Shown here: positions 17,447-26,668 of the stretch, piece after piece
Position numbering within the stretch: the stretch's first letter is position 1
Layout of the letters: the number at the start of each line of letters is the position of its first letter
Assembly (NCBI RefSeq): GCF_002933775.1
Contig: NZ_BEWV01000206.1
Span: 1 to 64,000 of the forward strand
Length of the DNA: 64,000 bases
Reading direction: 5' to 3'
Source of the DNA: Prevotella sp. MGM1
GTDB lineage: Bacteria; Bacteroidota; Bacteroidia; Bacteroidales; Bacteroidaceae
Notes under the pieces: model-generated
Seen by the model: the letters and a program-made list of their open reading frames with translations, nothing else
Told to the model about the DNA's origin: nothing
Database searches by the model: none
Program-made: the position numbers and the translations under genes

Positions 17447-18199
17447 TCAGCGTCTTCTGAACTCAGAGCAGGTTATGGCGGTTGCAATAGCCACATTGAG
17501 GCTTTCGGCTGTGTTGCCGCTGTTAAAACAAGGTATCAATATCTCATGATCAATCAATCTGCGTATAGTAGGTGAAATGCCTTTGCCTTCGTTGCCGAAA
17601 ACTATAACTCCGTTTGAGGACAATTCTTCTTTATATATATCCTTTCCTTCCAGCAAAGTACCGTATATAGACATTTTACAGCTGAGCCGGCTTAAAGTAT
17701 CCGCAAGATCTGTATAAAGCAAATGCACTCCGGCAATGCTTCCCATTGTTGCCTGGACAACTTTCGGATTGTAAGCATCCGCTGTGTCATGACTGCAAAG
17801 TATGGTGTCTATGCCAAACCAATCGGCTATCCGTATTATTGTGCCAAGATTGCCGGGATCTTGCACTCCGTCAAGGGCGATATAAAGTTTGTCAGCAGGC
17901 ATTTCAGACACAGGTGCAGGTAAGTTTTTATCCGGAATGGGAAATAATGCCAAAACTTGTTGGGGGTGCCGTAAAAAACTGACCTTCCGCAGTTCTTCTT
18001 CATTCACTTCGATGATATTTCCACAATTCGGATTATTACCGTTTATCCATTCGGCAGTGGCTATGATTGTAACAGGGATGTTGCGACGCATCAGATCTCC
18101 TACTACTTTCGGTCCCTCGGCCACGAACAGTCCTTCGGTCTTACGATTTTTTTTTTGCTCCAATGAATGAACGTACTTTATGATATTCTTACTAATCAT
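17447..18199 (-). CDS. TrmH/SpoU-type RNA 2'-O-methyltransferase
   Basis: This ~250-residue protein transfers a methyl group to a ribose of rRNA or tRNA. It has the N-terminal substrate-binding domain (YVHSLEQKKNRKTEGLFVAEGPKVVGDLM) and the knotted SPOUT domain with its three motifs: ALDGVQDPGNLGTIIRIADWFG, VIVFGNEGKGIS and IPCFNSGNTAESLNVAIATAI. The ATG at 18199 (MISKNIIKYV) is chosen; an in-frame ATG at 18220 adds seven residues. The exact target nucleotide cannot be told from sequence. It is divergent from tamL with overlapping promoter elements. Confidence 0.85.
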   Translation of the reverse strand: MISKNIIKYVHSLEQKKNRKTEGLFVAEGPKVVGDLMRRNIPVTIIATAEWINGNNPNCGNIIEVNEEELRKVSFLRHPQQVLALFPIPDKNLPAPVSEMPADKLYIALDGVQDPGNLGTIIRIADWFGIDTILCSHDTADAYNPKVVQATMGSIAGVHLLYTDLADTLSRLSCKMSIYGTLLEGKDIYKEELSSNGVIVFGNEGKGISPTIRRLIDHEILIPCFNSGNTAESLNVAIATAITCSEFRRR

Positions 18200-18239
18200 A
18201 ATCCAATTTTGATTTTGCAAAAAGTCTTTAAATATTCAG

Positions 18240-18267
18240 CAAAATTACGAATAAAGTTTTAACTTTG
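18240..18267. promoter_or_regulatory. Overlapping divergent promoter elements, rRNA methylase and tamL
   Basis: On the minus strand TAATTTTG (18247-18240) has a TTG box about 20 bases upstream. On the plus strand TAACTTTG (18260-18267) lies 18 bases before the tamL ATG, without a clear -33 box. Confidence 0.45.
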
Positions 18268-18285
18268 CAACTTTAAAAGATATTA

Positions 18286-20502
18286 ATGCGATACTATCTA
18301 TATATTTGTACGTTTTTGTGTGTCATTGGTTTGGCTTCCTGTTCAAGCACAAAATATGTGCCTGATGGTAGTTTTTTACTTAATGATATTAATATAAAGA
18401 ATGGGGAGGCGGGAAACAAGACAAATGTAAATCATTTGAAGAATTATGTCCGCCAAAAGAGCAATTCAAGTTGGTTCTCAACTTTAAAGATACCGTTGGC
18501 TACATATTCCGTTTCAGGACGTGATAGTAGCAAGTGGATAAACAGGATATTGAAATCAATGGGTGAAGCCCCCATTCTTTATGATTCTTTAAAAGCGATT
18601 CAATCTTGCAACGACTTGCGGGCAAAAATGCGCAATGACGGATATCTTGATGCCGATATTGCCGTTTCGACAAGGAAGAAAGGGAAAAAGATCGATATCA
18701 CTTATCTGGTTTTTCCTGGTGAACCATACGTGATAAAAGATATAAAATATGATATAAGAGATACTGTAATTGCCGGTTTGCTGAAAGCTGACAAAAATTT
18801 TGTTCGCGGACTACGACCGGGAACGGTGTTCAATGTGAATAGCCTTGACCAGGAACGTAAAAGAATAGTAGACAAATTGATAAATAACGGATATTATAGG
18901 TTTAATAAAGATTTTATAACTTATAATGCCGATACTGTGAGTGGTTCGAAAGATATCAATCTCACGCTTTTGCTGCATAAATACCAAGACCAAAATCAGA
19001 AAGATGATACATTACACAGACGTTATACCATACGAAATGTTGTATTCCAAAGCGGTGACCCTGAAGACAGCGTAATACATCTTCGTAAAAAAGTGCTTAT
19101 AAACAATACTTTTATTGAGTCGGGGCAACCTTATTCCGCTAAGGAATTGCAAAAGACATACAATCATTTCGGGCGCTTGCAGGCTGTCAAATATACAAAT
19201 ATCGGTTTTAGAGAAATTCCCGACAGTTCGCTTTTGGATTGTAGAATTCAGATAAGCACCAATAAGCCGAGTACAATAAGCTTTCAGCCGGAAGGAACAA
19301 ATACGGCAGGAGATTTGGGAGCGGCTTTAAGTCTTACGTATCAAACAAAAAACCTGTTTCGCGGTTCGGAGTTGCTCAGTCTGGAATTTCGCGGGGCATA
19401 CGAGGCGATAAAGGGTTTGGAAGGATATGCCAATGAGAATTTTGAAGAATATGGAGCGGAAGCCCGTTTGCTTTTTCCCCGTTTTATAGCTCCTTTTCTT
19501 TCAAGAAAATTCAGGCGTAGGGTAACTGCCACATCAGAAGTTTCAATATCATATAATCTGCAAAACCGTCCGGAATATCACAGGCGAGTCTTGTCTGCCG
19601 CATGGAGATATAAATGGAATGATGCAAACCATCATGATAAATATCAAATTGATCTGCTTGATTTGAATTATGTATCCATGCCATGGATATCCGAAAGATT
19701 CAGAACAGACTATTTAGAGAATGCTACAAGTCGCAATGCTATATTGAGATATAATTATGAAAACTTGTTCATAATGAAATTCGGACTTGGATATTCTTAT
19801 AATAATGGTAGATATGCAATAAAGGCTTACGCTGAGACTGCCGGAAATTTACTAAATCTCAGCTCACATGTTTTAGGGGCGTCCCGAAATGATTTGGGGG
19901 TATATCAACTTTTCAATATCGCTTTTGCACAATACGCGAAGGCTGATTTTGAATATACTAAAAACTGGAAGATCGATTATAACAACACTCTTGTTTTTCA
20001 TTTTGGTATTGGAGTGGCTTATCCCTATGGAAATAGCACAATACTTCCTTTTGAGAAACGTTATTTCTCAGGAGGCGCAAACAGTGTAAGAGGTTGGAAC
20101 GTCAGAGGGCTGGGCCCAGGAAGGTATGTCGAACGTGATGGAAATATAAATTTCATCAACCAGACAGGTGACATGAAAATAGATTTGAATATAGAGTATA
20201 GGACTCACTTGTTCTGGAAGTTTAATGGGGCGTTGTTTGTGGACGCAGGCAATATTTGGACATTAAGAGAGTACCCAGAGCAACAAGGAGGAATGTTTAG
20301 ATTTGATCATTTTGTCAAAGATATGGCGGTTAGCTATGGTATGGGATTGCGTTTTAACTTTGATTATTTCATATTGCGATTTGATTTCGGCATGAAAGCG
20401 GTAAATCCTGTCTACACAACAAAAAAAGAACATTATCCGATAATAAATCCAAAACTCAGTCGGGATTTGACTTTTCATTTTGCGGTAGGTCTTCCTTTCT
20501 GA
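18286..20502 (+). CDS. tamL: TamL-type BamA/TamA-family outer-membrane lipoprotein
   Basis: This 738-residue protein starts with a lipoprotein signal (CVIGLASC, Cys19), then POTRA-like repeats (about residues 110-330) and a C-terminal Omp85 beta-barrel. The barrel signature is visible in PFEKRYFSGGANSVRGWNVRGLGPG (about 587-611), and it ends in a strand with terminal Phe (FHFAVGLPF). In Bacteroidota the lipid-anchored TamA homologue TamL works with TamB in outer-membrane assembly; the tamB gene is not adjacent here. Its last 47 bases overlap the convergent lipoprotein gene. Confidence 0.88.
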   Translation: MRYYLYICTFLCVIGLASCSSTKYVPDGSFLLNDINIKNGEAGNKTNVNHLKNYVRQKSNSSWFSTLKIPLATYSVSGRDSSKWINRILKSMGEAPILYDSLKAIQSCNDLRAKMRNDGYLDADIAVSTRKKGKKIDITYLVFPGEPYVIKDIKYDIRDTVIAGLLKADKNFVRGLRPGTVFNVNSLDQERKRIVDKLINNGYYRFNKDFITYNADTVSGSKDINLTLLLHKYQDQNQKDDTLHRRYTIRNVVFQSGDPEDSVIHLRKKVLINNTFIESGQPYSAKELQKTYNHFGRLQAVKYTNIGFREIPDSSLLDCRIQISTNKPSTISFQPEGTNTAGDLGAALSLTYQTKNLFRGSELLSLEFRGAYEAIKGLEGYANENFEEYGAEARLLFPRFIAPFLSRKFRRRVTATSEVSISYNLQNRPEYHRRVLSAAWRYKWNDANHHDKYQIDLLDLNYVSMPWISERFRTDYLENATSRNAILRYNYENLFIMKFGLGYSYNNGRYAIKAYAETAGNLLNLSSHVLGASRNDLGVYQLFNIAFAQYAKADFEYTKNWKIDYNNTLVFHFGIGVAYPYGNSTILPFEKRYFSGGANSVRGWNVRGLGPGRYVERDGNINFINQTGDMKIDLNIEYRTHLFWKFNGALFVDAGNIWTLREYPEQQGGMFRFDHFVKDMAVSYGMGLRFNFDYFILRFDFGMKAVNPVYTTKKEHYPIINPKLSRDLTFHFAVGLPF

Positions 20503-20911
20503 AATCAACCAGCCATTTTCCATTCCGCTTGACGAGTTTTAAAGTAAGAGTTCTTCTGTTAATAAATTTTCCGGGGTTGTCGATTGAATAAATAGAAAGC
20601 CAATTATCAATCTCTATTGTGGTAATACAAGAAGTGTCTCCACTACTCATTTGTATGTTTTTTATCTCTATTTGAGCTTCTTCAGGATTGGATTTCAAAA
20701 TACTCAAATCATCTTCTGTTATGATAGAAGACAAGTATGCTATATGCTTTTTGCTTTCCGGAGTACATAATCCTAACGTTTCTTTCATATTATAGTTGAA
20801 AAACGCTTTTCCAAAGGACATTATACAATCCTTTATTTTCGTTTCTTCCGATTCTTGACAGCCTATTATACTCATTATGCATAGAGTGGATATAAACAGT
20901 TTTAATTTCAT
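20456..20911 (-). CDS. Small lipoprotein with DUF4878-like layout, function unknown
   Basis: The 151-residue product starts MKLKLFISTLCIMSIIGC, a lipoprotein signal (Cys18); an upstream in-frame ATG at 20998 adds a non-signal stretch and is rejected. The body alternates helix and strand and ends TLTLKLVKRNGKWLVDF, a pattern common in NTF2-like DUF4878 lipoproteins; the assignment is only by appearance. Its 3' end overlaps tamL by 47 bp tail to tail. The minus strand reads TAACTTTG at 20953-20946, a likely -7 element. Confidence 0.6.
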   Translation of the reverse strand: MKLKLFISTLCIMSIIGCQESEETKIKDCIMSFGKAFFNYNMKETLGLCTPESKKHIAYLSSIITEDDLSILKSNPEEAQIEIKNIQMSSGDTSCITTIEIDNWLSIYSIDNPGKFINRRTLTLKLVKRNGKWLVDFRKEDLPQNEKSNPD

Positions 20912-20945
20912 AATATGAACATTGACTTTATAAATTAAGCCTCGC

Positions 20946-20994
20946 AAAGTTACCAAAATCATTTGGTTATCATTCAGTTTTTTGTTACTTTTGC
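20946..20994. promoter_or_regulatory. Divergent promoters for the lipoprotein and MBL-hydrolase genes
   Basis: On the plus strand TTTG (20963-20966), 20 bases, then TACTTTTG (20987-20994) lies 16 bases before the MBL start codon, a consensus promoter. On the minus strand TAACTTTG (20953-20946) faces the lipoprotein gene with no clear -33 box. Confidence 0.7.
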
Positions 20995-21010
20995 ACAAAA
21001 TAATAACAAA

Positions 21011-21844
21011 ATGCTGAATTTTATATCCTTTGGCAGTGGTAGCAGTGGTAATTGTTATTACTTGTATACTGCGACGGATGGATTACTGATAGATGCCGGA
21101 GTCGGCATAAGAACACTGAAAAAACACTTTAAAGATTACGGTCTGAGTATATCTAAAGTTCGAAATATACTTATAACACATGATCATGCCGACCATGTTA
21201 AATCTGTCGGATGCATAAGCCATGAGAATAATATCCATGTTTACACAACAAGAGAGGTGCATCAAGGGATTAGGCGTAATTATTGTGTGCACCACAAAAT
21301 AAATACCGAGCATGTCCATTACTTACAGAAGAGTGAAGAACTTGAAATTGGGGAATTCAGAATTACCCCTTTTGAAGTTCCGCATGACAGTGCGGATAAT
21401 GTGGGGTATTGTATTGAGCATGGAAATGTTGTATTCTGTTTGATAACAGATGCAGGGTTGGTTACAGATGAAATGAAGGCTTATATACGAAAAGCAAATT
21501 ATCTTGTTATAGAGGCAAACCATGATGAGGAGATGGTTCTTAACGGGGCATATCCGCAATATTTGAAGTCAAGGATATTAAGTGGGAAAGGACATTTGAG
21601 TAATTCCGCATGTGCCCATGCTCTTGTAGAGAACGCAACGGAAAATCTAAAGAAAGTATGGTTGTGTCATTTGAGTGAAGAGAACAATCATCCGGAACTT
21701 GCCAGAAAGACCATAGAGAATATCCTTCGTGCGTCAGGAATAGTTGTTGGTAAGGATTTTGATATGGAGATATTGAAAAGAAAGACTCCTACCGGTATTT
21801 ATGAATTGAATAATGGTCATATAAATGAACTTCATATTATATGA
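21011..21844 (+). CDS. MBL-fold metallo-hydrolase (YycJ/WalJ-like)
   Basis: This 277-residue metallo-beta-lactamase-fold protein has HDHADH (about residues 57-62) as its metal site and FGSGSSGNCYYLY at the start, typical of the YycJ/WalJ group, which resembles DNA- or RNA-processing nucleases. GHLSNSACAHAL (about 196-207) and the HLSEENNHPELA motif complete it. The ATG at 21011 follows a consensus promoter by 16 bases; the frame upstream overlaps the promoter. Its cellular substrate is unknown. The DEAD-box gene follows after 21 bases. Confidence 0.85.
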   Translation: MLNFISFGSGSSGNCYYLYTATDGLLIDAGVGIRTLKKHFKDYGLSISKVRNILITHDHADHVKSVGCISHENNIHVYTTREVHQGIRRNYCVHHKINTEHVHYLQKSEELEIGEFRITPFEVPHDSADNVGYCIEHGNVVFCLITDAGLVTDEMKAYIRKANYLVIEANHDEEMVLNGAYPQYLKSRILSGKGHLSNSACAHALVENATENLKKVWLCHLSEENNHPELARKTIENILRASGIVVGKDFDMEILKRKTPTGIYELNNGHINELHII

Positions 21845-21865
21845 TTTAAAAAAAATAAGAAAGAA

Positions 21866-23185
21866 ATGAAAATAAATGATATATTAGGGAAATTAGGAAT
21901 ATCCGAACTTAGTGGAATGCAAAAAGAATCTTATGATGCCATTATGAATACGGATAAAGATGTGGTCGTTCTATCACCTACTGGTACAGGTAAAACTTTG
22001 GCATATATGTTGGCCTTGATAGAAAAACTTGACCGTGATAATAGCAGCGTACAAGCGCTCGTTGTTGTTCCAGGTAGGGAACTTGCCCATCAATCAGATA
22101 AAGTATTAAAGAGTTTAAAAACAAATATTTCTTCCGCAAGTTGTTATGGCGGACGCCCGGCCATGGATGAACACCGTGCCATGAAGCAGTCCTGCCCACA
22201 AATAGTATTTGGTACCCCCGGACGATTAAACGATCATATTAATAAAGGTAATATATCTCCTTACGCAATACGGTATATTGTGATAGATGAGTTTGACAAA
22301 TGCCTTGAAATGGGATTTCATAATGAGATGTCTAAGTTGTTAAAGAGCCTCCCCGGGATAAACCGTAGGATTTTACTTTCGGCTACTGATGCAAAGGAAA
22401 TACCTGAATTCATCAAAATATCAAATGCAATAAGACTAAATTACATAAATGAAGATAACGGCATATCACAACGTGTAAATTTTCATAAGGTAAATAGTCC
22501 GATAAAAGATAAATTAGAGACATTGAATAATTTGATTTGTTCATTTGGCGCACAAAACTCTATCGTATTTTTAAATCATAGGGAGAGCGTTGAGCGTGTG
22601 GCCAAATATCTGGGAACTCAAGGGTTTGTGGTAAGTCTTTTTCATGGCGGATTAGAGCAAAAGCAGCGAGAAGATGCTTTGTATAAATTTAGTAATGGCT
22701 CTGCAAATATACTTGTGGCTACAGATTTGGCTTCTCGCGGAATAGACATTAAAGATATAAATAATATAATTCACTATCAGTTACCATACGGTAAGGAAGA
22801 GTACATACATCGTATCGGACGTACAGCACGATGGAAATCTGAAGGAAACGTATTCTTTATATTAGGACCGGATGAGATATTGCCGGATTATGTAGATGAC
22901 AAATGTGCTTCTTATTCAATAAAAGAGGCTGTGCCAAAGCCTTCATTGCCTAAAATGGCAACTCTTTATATCGGTAAAGGTAAGAAGGATAAGATAAGTA
23001 AGGGGGATATTGTCGGATTTCTGTGCAAGAAAGGTGGAATAGCCGCAAATGATATTGGGCAGATTGATGTAAAGGACAGATATACTTATGTTGCAATATC
23101 CAGAAATAAGGTAGATGATGTGTTATATGCGGTTAACGGTGAGAAGATAAAAGGAATCAAAACAATAGTAGAATTTATCAAATAA
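21866..23185 (+). CDS. DEAD-box RNA helicase with DbpA-type RNA-binding domain
   Basis: This 439-residue superfamily 2 ATPase unwinds RNA. Q motif region ISELSGMQKES, Walker A SPTGTGKTLAYM (about 37-48), VVPGRELAHQ, GTPGRL, Walker B VIDEFDK (DEFD rather than DEAD), SATD in place of SAT, then NILVATDLASRGIDI and HRIGRTARW. The last ~75 residues (from LYIGKGKKDKISKGDIVGFL) match the DbpA RNA-binding domain, which in E. coli DbpA recognises 23S rRNA helix 92. A role in large-subunit assembly is therefore likely but not proven. Confidence 0.9.
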   Translation: MKINDILGKLGISELSGMQKESYDAIMNTDKDVVVLSPTGTGKTLAYMLALIEKLDRDNSSVQALVVVPGRELAHQSDKVLKSLKTNISSASCYGGRPAMDEHRAMKQSCPQIVFGTPGRLNDHINKGNISPYAIRYIVIDEFDKCLEMGFHNEMSKLLKSLPGINRRILLSATDAKEIPEFIKISNAIRLNYINEDNGISQRVNFHKVNSPIKDKLETLNNLICSFGAQNSIVFLNHRESVERVAKYLGTQGFVVSLFHGGLEQKQREDALYKFSNGSANILVATDLASRGIDIKDINNIIHYQLPYGKEEYIHRIGRTARWKSEGNVFFILGPDEILPDYVDDKCASYSIKEAVPKPSLPKMATLYIGKGKKDKISKGDIVGFLCKKGGIAANDIGQIDVKDRYTYVAISRNKVDDVLYAVNGEKIKGIKTIVEFIK

Positions 23186-23224
23186 TTCAAAAAGTAAGGA
23201 ATAGATATATTTCTGTTAAATTAT

Positions 23225-23255
23225 TTTGTAATTTGAAATAAAAACTATAACTTCG
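23225..23255 (+). promoter_or_regulatory. Promoter of serC
   Basis: TTTG (23225-23228), 19 bases, then TAACTTCG (23248-23255), one mismatch from TAnnTTTG, 60 bases before the serC ATG. Confidence 0.65.
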
Positions 23256-23314
23256 CAGACAGATTTTAATAGATATAAAGAATATATTTACATAATACTT
23301 TAATCAACATTAAT

Positions 23315-24382
23315 ATGAAGAAGTACAACTTTAATGCAGGTCCATCAATGCTCCCACGTGAAGTGATTGAAAATACCGCTAAGCAGTGTTTAGACTTCAA
23401 CGGTTCCGGTCTTTCCCTGATGGAGATCAGTCATCGGGCAAAGGATTTTCAGCCTGTAATAGATGAAGCGGAGGCGCTCATCAAGGAATTATTGCAAATA
23501 CCGGATGGATATTCGGTTGTATTTTTAGGCGGTGGAGCTTCTCTTGAATTCTGCATGATACCATATAACTTCCTTATTAATAAAGCCGCATACTTGAATA
23601 CGGGTACATGGGCGAAGAAAGCAATGAAAGAAGCCAAACTTTTCGGTGAGGTAATAGAAGTAGCTTCTTCCGCTGATGCCAACTACACATTTATTCCTAA
23701 GGATTGGACTTGTCCGGAAGATGTGGATTATCTTCATATAACCACAAACAATACCATCTACGGCACTGAGATACGTAAGGATATTGACGTGAATGTTCCT
23801 TTGATTGCAGATATGTCATCAGATATATTCAGCCGTCCGGTTGATGTCAAGAAATATGACTGTATCTATGCGGGAGCACAGAAAAATCTGGCAATGGCAG
23901 GTGTCACTTTGGTTATTGTAAAGAATGAGAAATTGGGCAAGGCACCTAGACAGATACCTACGATGCTTAATTATCTGACACACGTGGAAAAAGGTTCGAT
24001 GTTCAATACTCCTCCCGTCGTTCCGATTTATTCGGCTCTTGAAACTTTGCGTTGGATAAAAGCTAATGGAGGTGTAGAGGCTATGGATAAGTTGGCATTG
24101 CAACGTGCGGATATACTTTATGGAGAAATAGAACGTAATAAGTTATTCCGTGGAACCGTGAAAGAGGAAGACCGTTCGGTTATGAATATCTGCTTTGTGA
24201 TGAATGAAGAATATGCGGAATTGGAAAAACCGTTCTTTGAATATGCAACATCCAAAGGCATGGTCGGCATAAAAGGCCATAGGAGCGTGGGTGGTTTCAG
24301 GGCAAGTTGCTATAACGCACAGACAATAGAAGGCGTTAATGCTCTTGTACAGTGTATGAAAGAATTTGAAGCTCAACATTAA
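23315..24382 (+). CDS. serC: Phosphoserine aminotransferase
   Basis: This 355-residue class V aminotransferase converts 3-phosphohydroxypyruvate to phosphoserine (and its vitamin B6 pathway analogue). The N-terminus FNAGPSMLP is diagnostic. The PLP lysine is in [12 protein letters not shown] (about residues 187-198), and [15 protein letters not shown] near the C-terminus holds phosphate-binding residues. The length is normal. It is followed by a strong terminator and then serA and a DUF1015 gene, the usual serine-biosynthesis cluster of Bacteroidota. Confidence 0.96.
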   Translation: MKKYNFNAGPSMLPREVIENTAKQCLDFNGSGLSLMEISHRAKDFQPVIDEAEALIKELLQIPDGYSVVFLGGGASLEFCMIPYNFLINKAAYLNTGTWAKKAMKEAKLFGEVIEVASSADANYTFIPKDWTCPEDVDYLHITTNNTIYGTEIRKDIDVNVPLIADMSSDIFSRPVDVKKYDCIYAGAQKNLAMAGVTLVIVKNEKLGKAPRQIPTMLNYLTHVEKGSMFNTPPVVPIYSALETLRWIKANGGVEAMDKLALQRADILYGEIERNKLFRGTVKEEDRSVMNICFVMNEEYAELEKPFFEYATSKGMVGIKGHRSVGGFRASCYNAQTIEGVNALVQCMKEFEAQH

Positions 24383-24397
24383 TTGTTTTGTATCATT

Positions 24398-24429
24398 GTC
24401 AGGGCGGAGTGTTCCGCCCTGACTTTTTA
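24398..24429 (+). terminator. Terminator between serC and serA
   Basis: The arms gtcagggcgga (24398-24408) and tccgccctgac (24413-24423) pair perfectly around GTGT and are followed by TTTTT. No clear promoter follows before serA, so partial read-through probably sets the serA level. Confidence 0.9.
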
Positions 24430-24456
24430 TTTATATAAAGTAAAGAAAGAATAAAT

Positions 24457-25374
24457 ATGAAGGTATTGATTGCAACTGAGAAACCGTTTGCGGCGGCTGC
24501 CGTAGACGGCATAAAGGCTGAACTTGAATCTGCAGGACATGACGTTATTTTGTTGGAGAAGTATACGGATAAAGCGCAATTGTTAGATGCGGTTAAGGAT
24601 GCTGATGCAATGATTGTGCGTTCCGATAAAATATCAGCAGACGTATTGGACGTGGCAAACAACATGAAGATCATAGTAAGGGCGGGTGCCGGATATGATT
24701 CCATTGATACAGAATTTGCCAAGCAAAAGAATATTGTGGTGGAAAATACTCCAGGTCAGAATGCCAATGCCGTTGCCGAACTAGTATTCGGTATGCTTGT
24801 ATTTGCTGTTCGTAGTTTTTATAATGGTAAATCTGGAACGGAATTAAAAGGTAAAAAACTTGGAATACTTGCTTTCGGCAATGTCGGACGGAATGTAGCC
24901 CGTATCGCTACCGGTTTTGGCATGGATGTTTATGCTTACGATGCCTATTGCTCCAAGGAGGCAATAGAGAACGGCGGTGCAAAAGCCGTTGACAGTTCGG
25001 ATGACTTGTTTAAACTTTGTGATGTGGTTTCCCTCCATATTCCTGCAACAGCCGAAACAAAAGGGAGCATCAATTATGATGTTGTCAGTATGATGAAGAA
25101 AGGTGCAGTTCTTGTCAATACAGCCCGTAAAGAGATTGTCGATGAAGACGGTCTTTTGAAGTTGATGTCAGAGCGTGAGGATATTAAGTATGTCAGCGAT
25201 ATCAAGCCTGATAAGGATGCGGAGTTTGCTAAGTTTGAGGGGCGTTATTTCTCTACACCGAAGAAAATGGGAGCACAGACGGCGGAAGCGAATACGAATG
25301 CCGGTATTGCCGCCGCAAGGCAGATTAATGCTTTCTTTGCTACAGGTGATACAAAGTTTCAGGTGAACAAATAA
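24457..25374 (+). CDS. serA: D-3-phosphoglycerate dehydrogenase, short form
   Basis: This 305-residue enzyme oxidises 3-phosphoglycerate, the first step of serine synthesis. It has the Rossmann loop GILAFGNVGRNVA (136-148), the substrate-binding NTARKEIVDEDGL (221-233; Arg224) and lacks the C-terminal ACT domain, so feedback by serine through ACT is not expected. At the usual catalytic histidine (TPHxGAxT) it reads TPKKMGAQT (267-275), a lysine in place of histidine; this lysine form is known to me from Bacteroides and Entamoeba enzymes. DUF1015 follows after 7 bases. Confidence 0.93.
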   Translation: MKVLIATEKPFAAAAVDGIKAELESAGHDVILLEKYTDKAQLLDAVKDADAMIVRSDKISADVLDVANNMKIIVRAGAGYDSIDTEFAKQKNIVVENTPGQNANAVAELVFGMLVFAVRSFYNGKSGTELKGKKLGILAFGNVGRNVARIATGFGMDVYAYDAYCSKEAIENGGAKAVDSSDDLFKLCDVVSLHIPATAETKGSINYDVVSMMKKGAVLVNTARKEIVDEDGLLKLMSEREDIKYVSDIKPDKDAEFAKFEGRYFSTPKKMGAQTAEANTNAGIAAARQINAFFATGDTKFQVNK

Positions 25375-25381
25375 TATTTAT

Positions 25382-26632
25382 ATGGCAAGAATAAAACCGT
25401 TTAAAGGTATACGTCCACCAAAGGAACTTGTGGAGAGGGTGGAGTCACGTCCTTACGATGTACTCAATTCCGATGAGGCACGAATCGAGGCCGGAGACAA
25501 TGAAATGAGTTTATATCATATCATCAAGCCTGAAATTGATTTTGAGCCTAATACGAGCGAATATGATTCACGTGTTTACGAGAAAGCCGTAGAGAACTTC
25601 AAGAAATTCCAAGACAACGGATGGTTAAGGCAGGACGACAAAGAGTTGTATTATATTTATGCACAAACCATGAATGGCAAAACTCAATATGGTCTTGTCG
25701 TTGGAGCCTATGTGGACGATTATATGACAGGTATAATCAAGAAACATGAACTTACACGTAGGGATAAGGAAGAGGATCGTATGAGGCATGTTCGAATAAA
25801 CAATGCCAATATAGAACCTGTCTTTTTCGCATATCCAGATAATGAGGCCATGGATAAATTGATAATGCGGTACGCTTCCACACAGCCGGAATATGATTTT
25901 ATCGCTCCTATTGATGGTTTCCGTCACCAATTATGGATTATCGATAATTCGGATGATATTGAAACAATCACTACCGAATTTGCCAAAATGCCGAGTTTGT
26001 ATATAGCCGATGGACATCATCGTTCTGCTGCAGCTGCTCTTGTAGGTGCGGAGAAGGCAAAACAAAATCCCAATCATACCGGGGATGAAGAGTATAATTA
26101 TTTCATGGCTGTGTGTTTTCAGGCATCTCAACTGACAATTCTTGATTATAACCGTGTTGTGACAGACTTAAACGGCATGACAAAGAGCGAGTTCCTCTCA
26201 GCGTTAGGCAAGAATTTTGTTGTTGAAGATAAGGGCACGGAAGTATATAAGCCGGCTAAATTGCATGAATTCTCACTCTATATGGAAGAGCATTGGTATC
26301 GCCTTGAAGCCAAGGAGGGTACATATAATGAGGCTGATCCAATCGGAGTTCTTGACGTAGACATTTCAAGCAGACTTATTTTGGACGAACTTCTCGGTAT
26401 AAAAGACCTGCGTAGTGACAAGCGCATAGACTTTGTCGGTGGATTGAGGGGACTGGAAGAACTTAAACGTCGGGTCGACAGCGGTGAGATGAAGATGGCT
26501 TTGGCTCTTTATCCTGTCTCAATGCAACAGATAATGGATATTGCCGACAGTGGAAAGATAATGCCCCCGAAGGCCACATGGTTTGAGCCAAAGTTGCGTT
26601 CGGGATTGATTATTCATAAATTATCCGATTAG
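25382..26632 (+). CDS. DUF1015 domain-containing protein
   Basis: This 416-residue protein matches DUF1015 (SpoIIE-associated HTH-like in some notes, function unknown). The start IKPFKGIRPPKELVERVESRPYDVL and the YIADGHHRSAAA motif (about 203-214) are typical; the latter looks like a metal or phosphate site. It is translated 7 bases after serA and is a constant partner of serC/serA in Bacteroidota, which suggests a role tied to serine metabolism; that is inference from context. Confidence 0.9.
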   Translation: MARIKPFKGIRPPKELVERVESRPYDVLNSDEARIEAGDNEMSLYHIIKPEIDFEPNTSEYDSRVYEKAVENFKKFQDNGWLRQDDKELYYIYAQTMNGKTQYGLVVGAYVDDYMTGIIKKHELTRRDKEEDRMRHVRINNANIEPVFFAYPDNEAMDKLIMRYASTQPEYDFIAPIDGFRHQLWIIDNSDDIETITTEFAKMPSLYIADGHHRSAAAALVGAEKAKQNPNHTGDEEYNYFMAVCFQASQLTILDYNRVVTDLNGMTKSEFLSALGKNFVVEDKGTEVYKPAKLHEFSLYMEEHWYRLEAKEGTYNEADPIGVLDVDISSRLILDELLGIKDLRSDKRIDFVGGLRGLEELKRRVDSGEMKMALALYPVSMQQIMDIADSGKIMPPKATWFEPKLRSGLIIHKLSD

Positions 26633-26668
26633 TCAAACTGAAATAATCCATTCTGTATCAACATTTTA

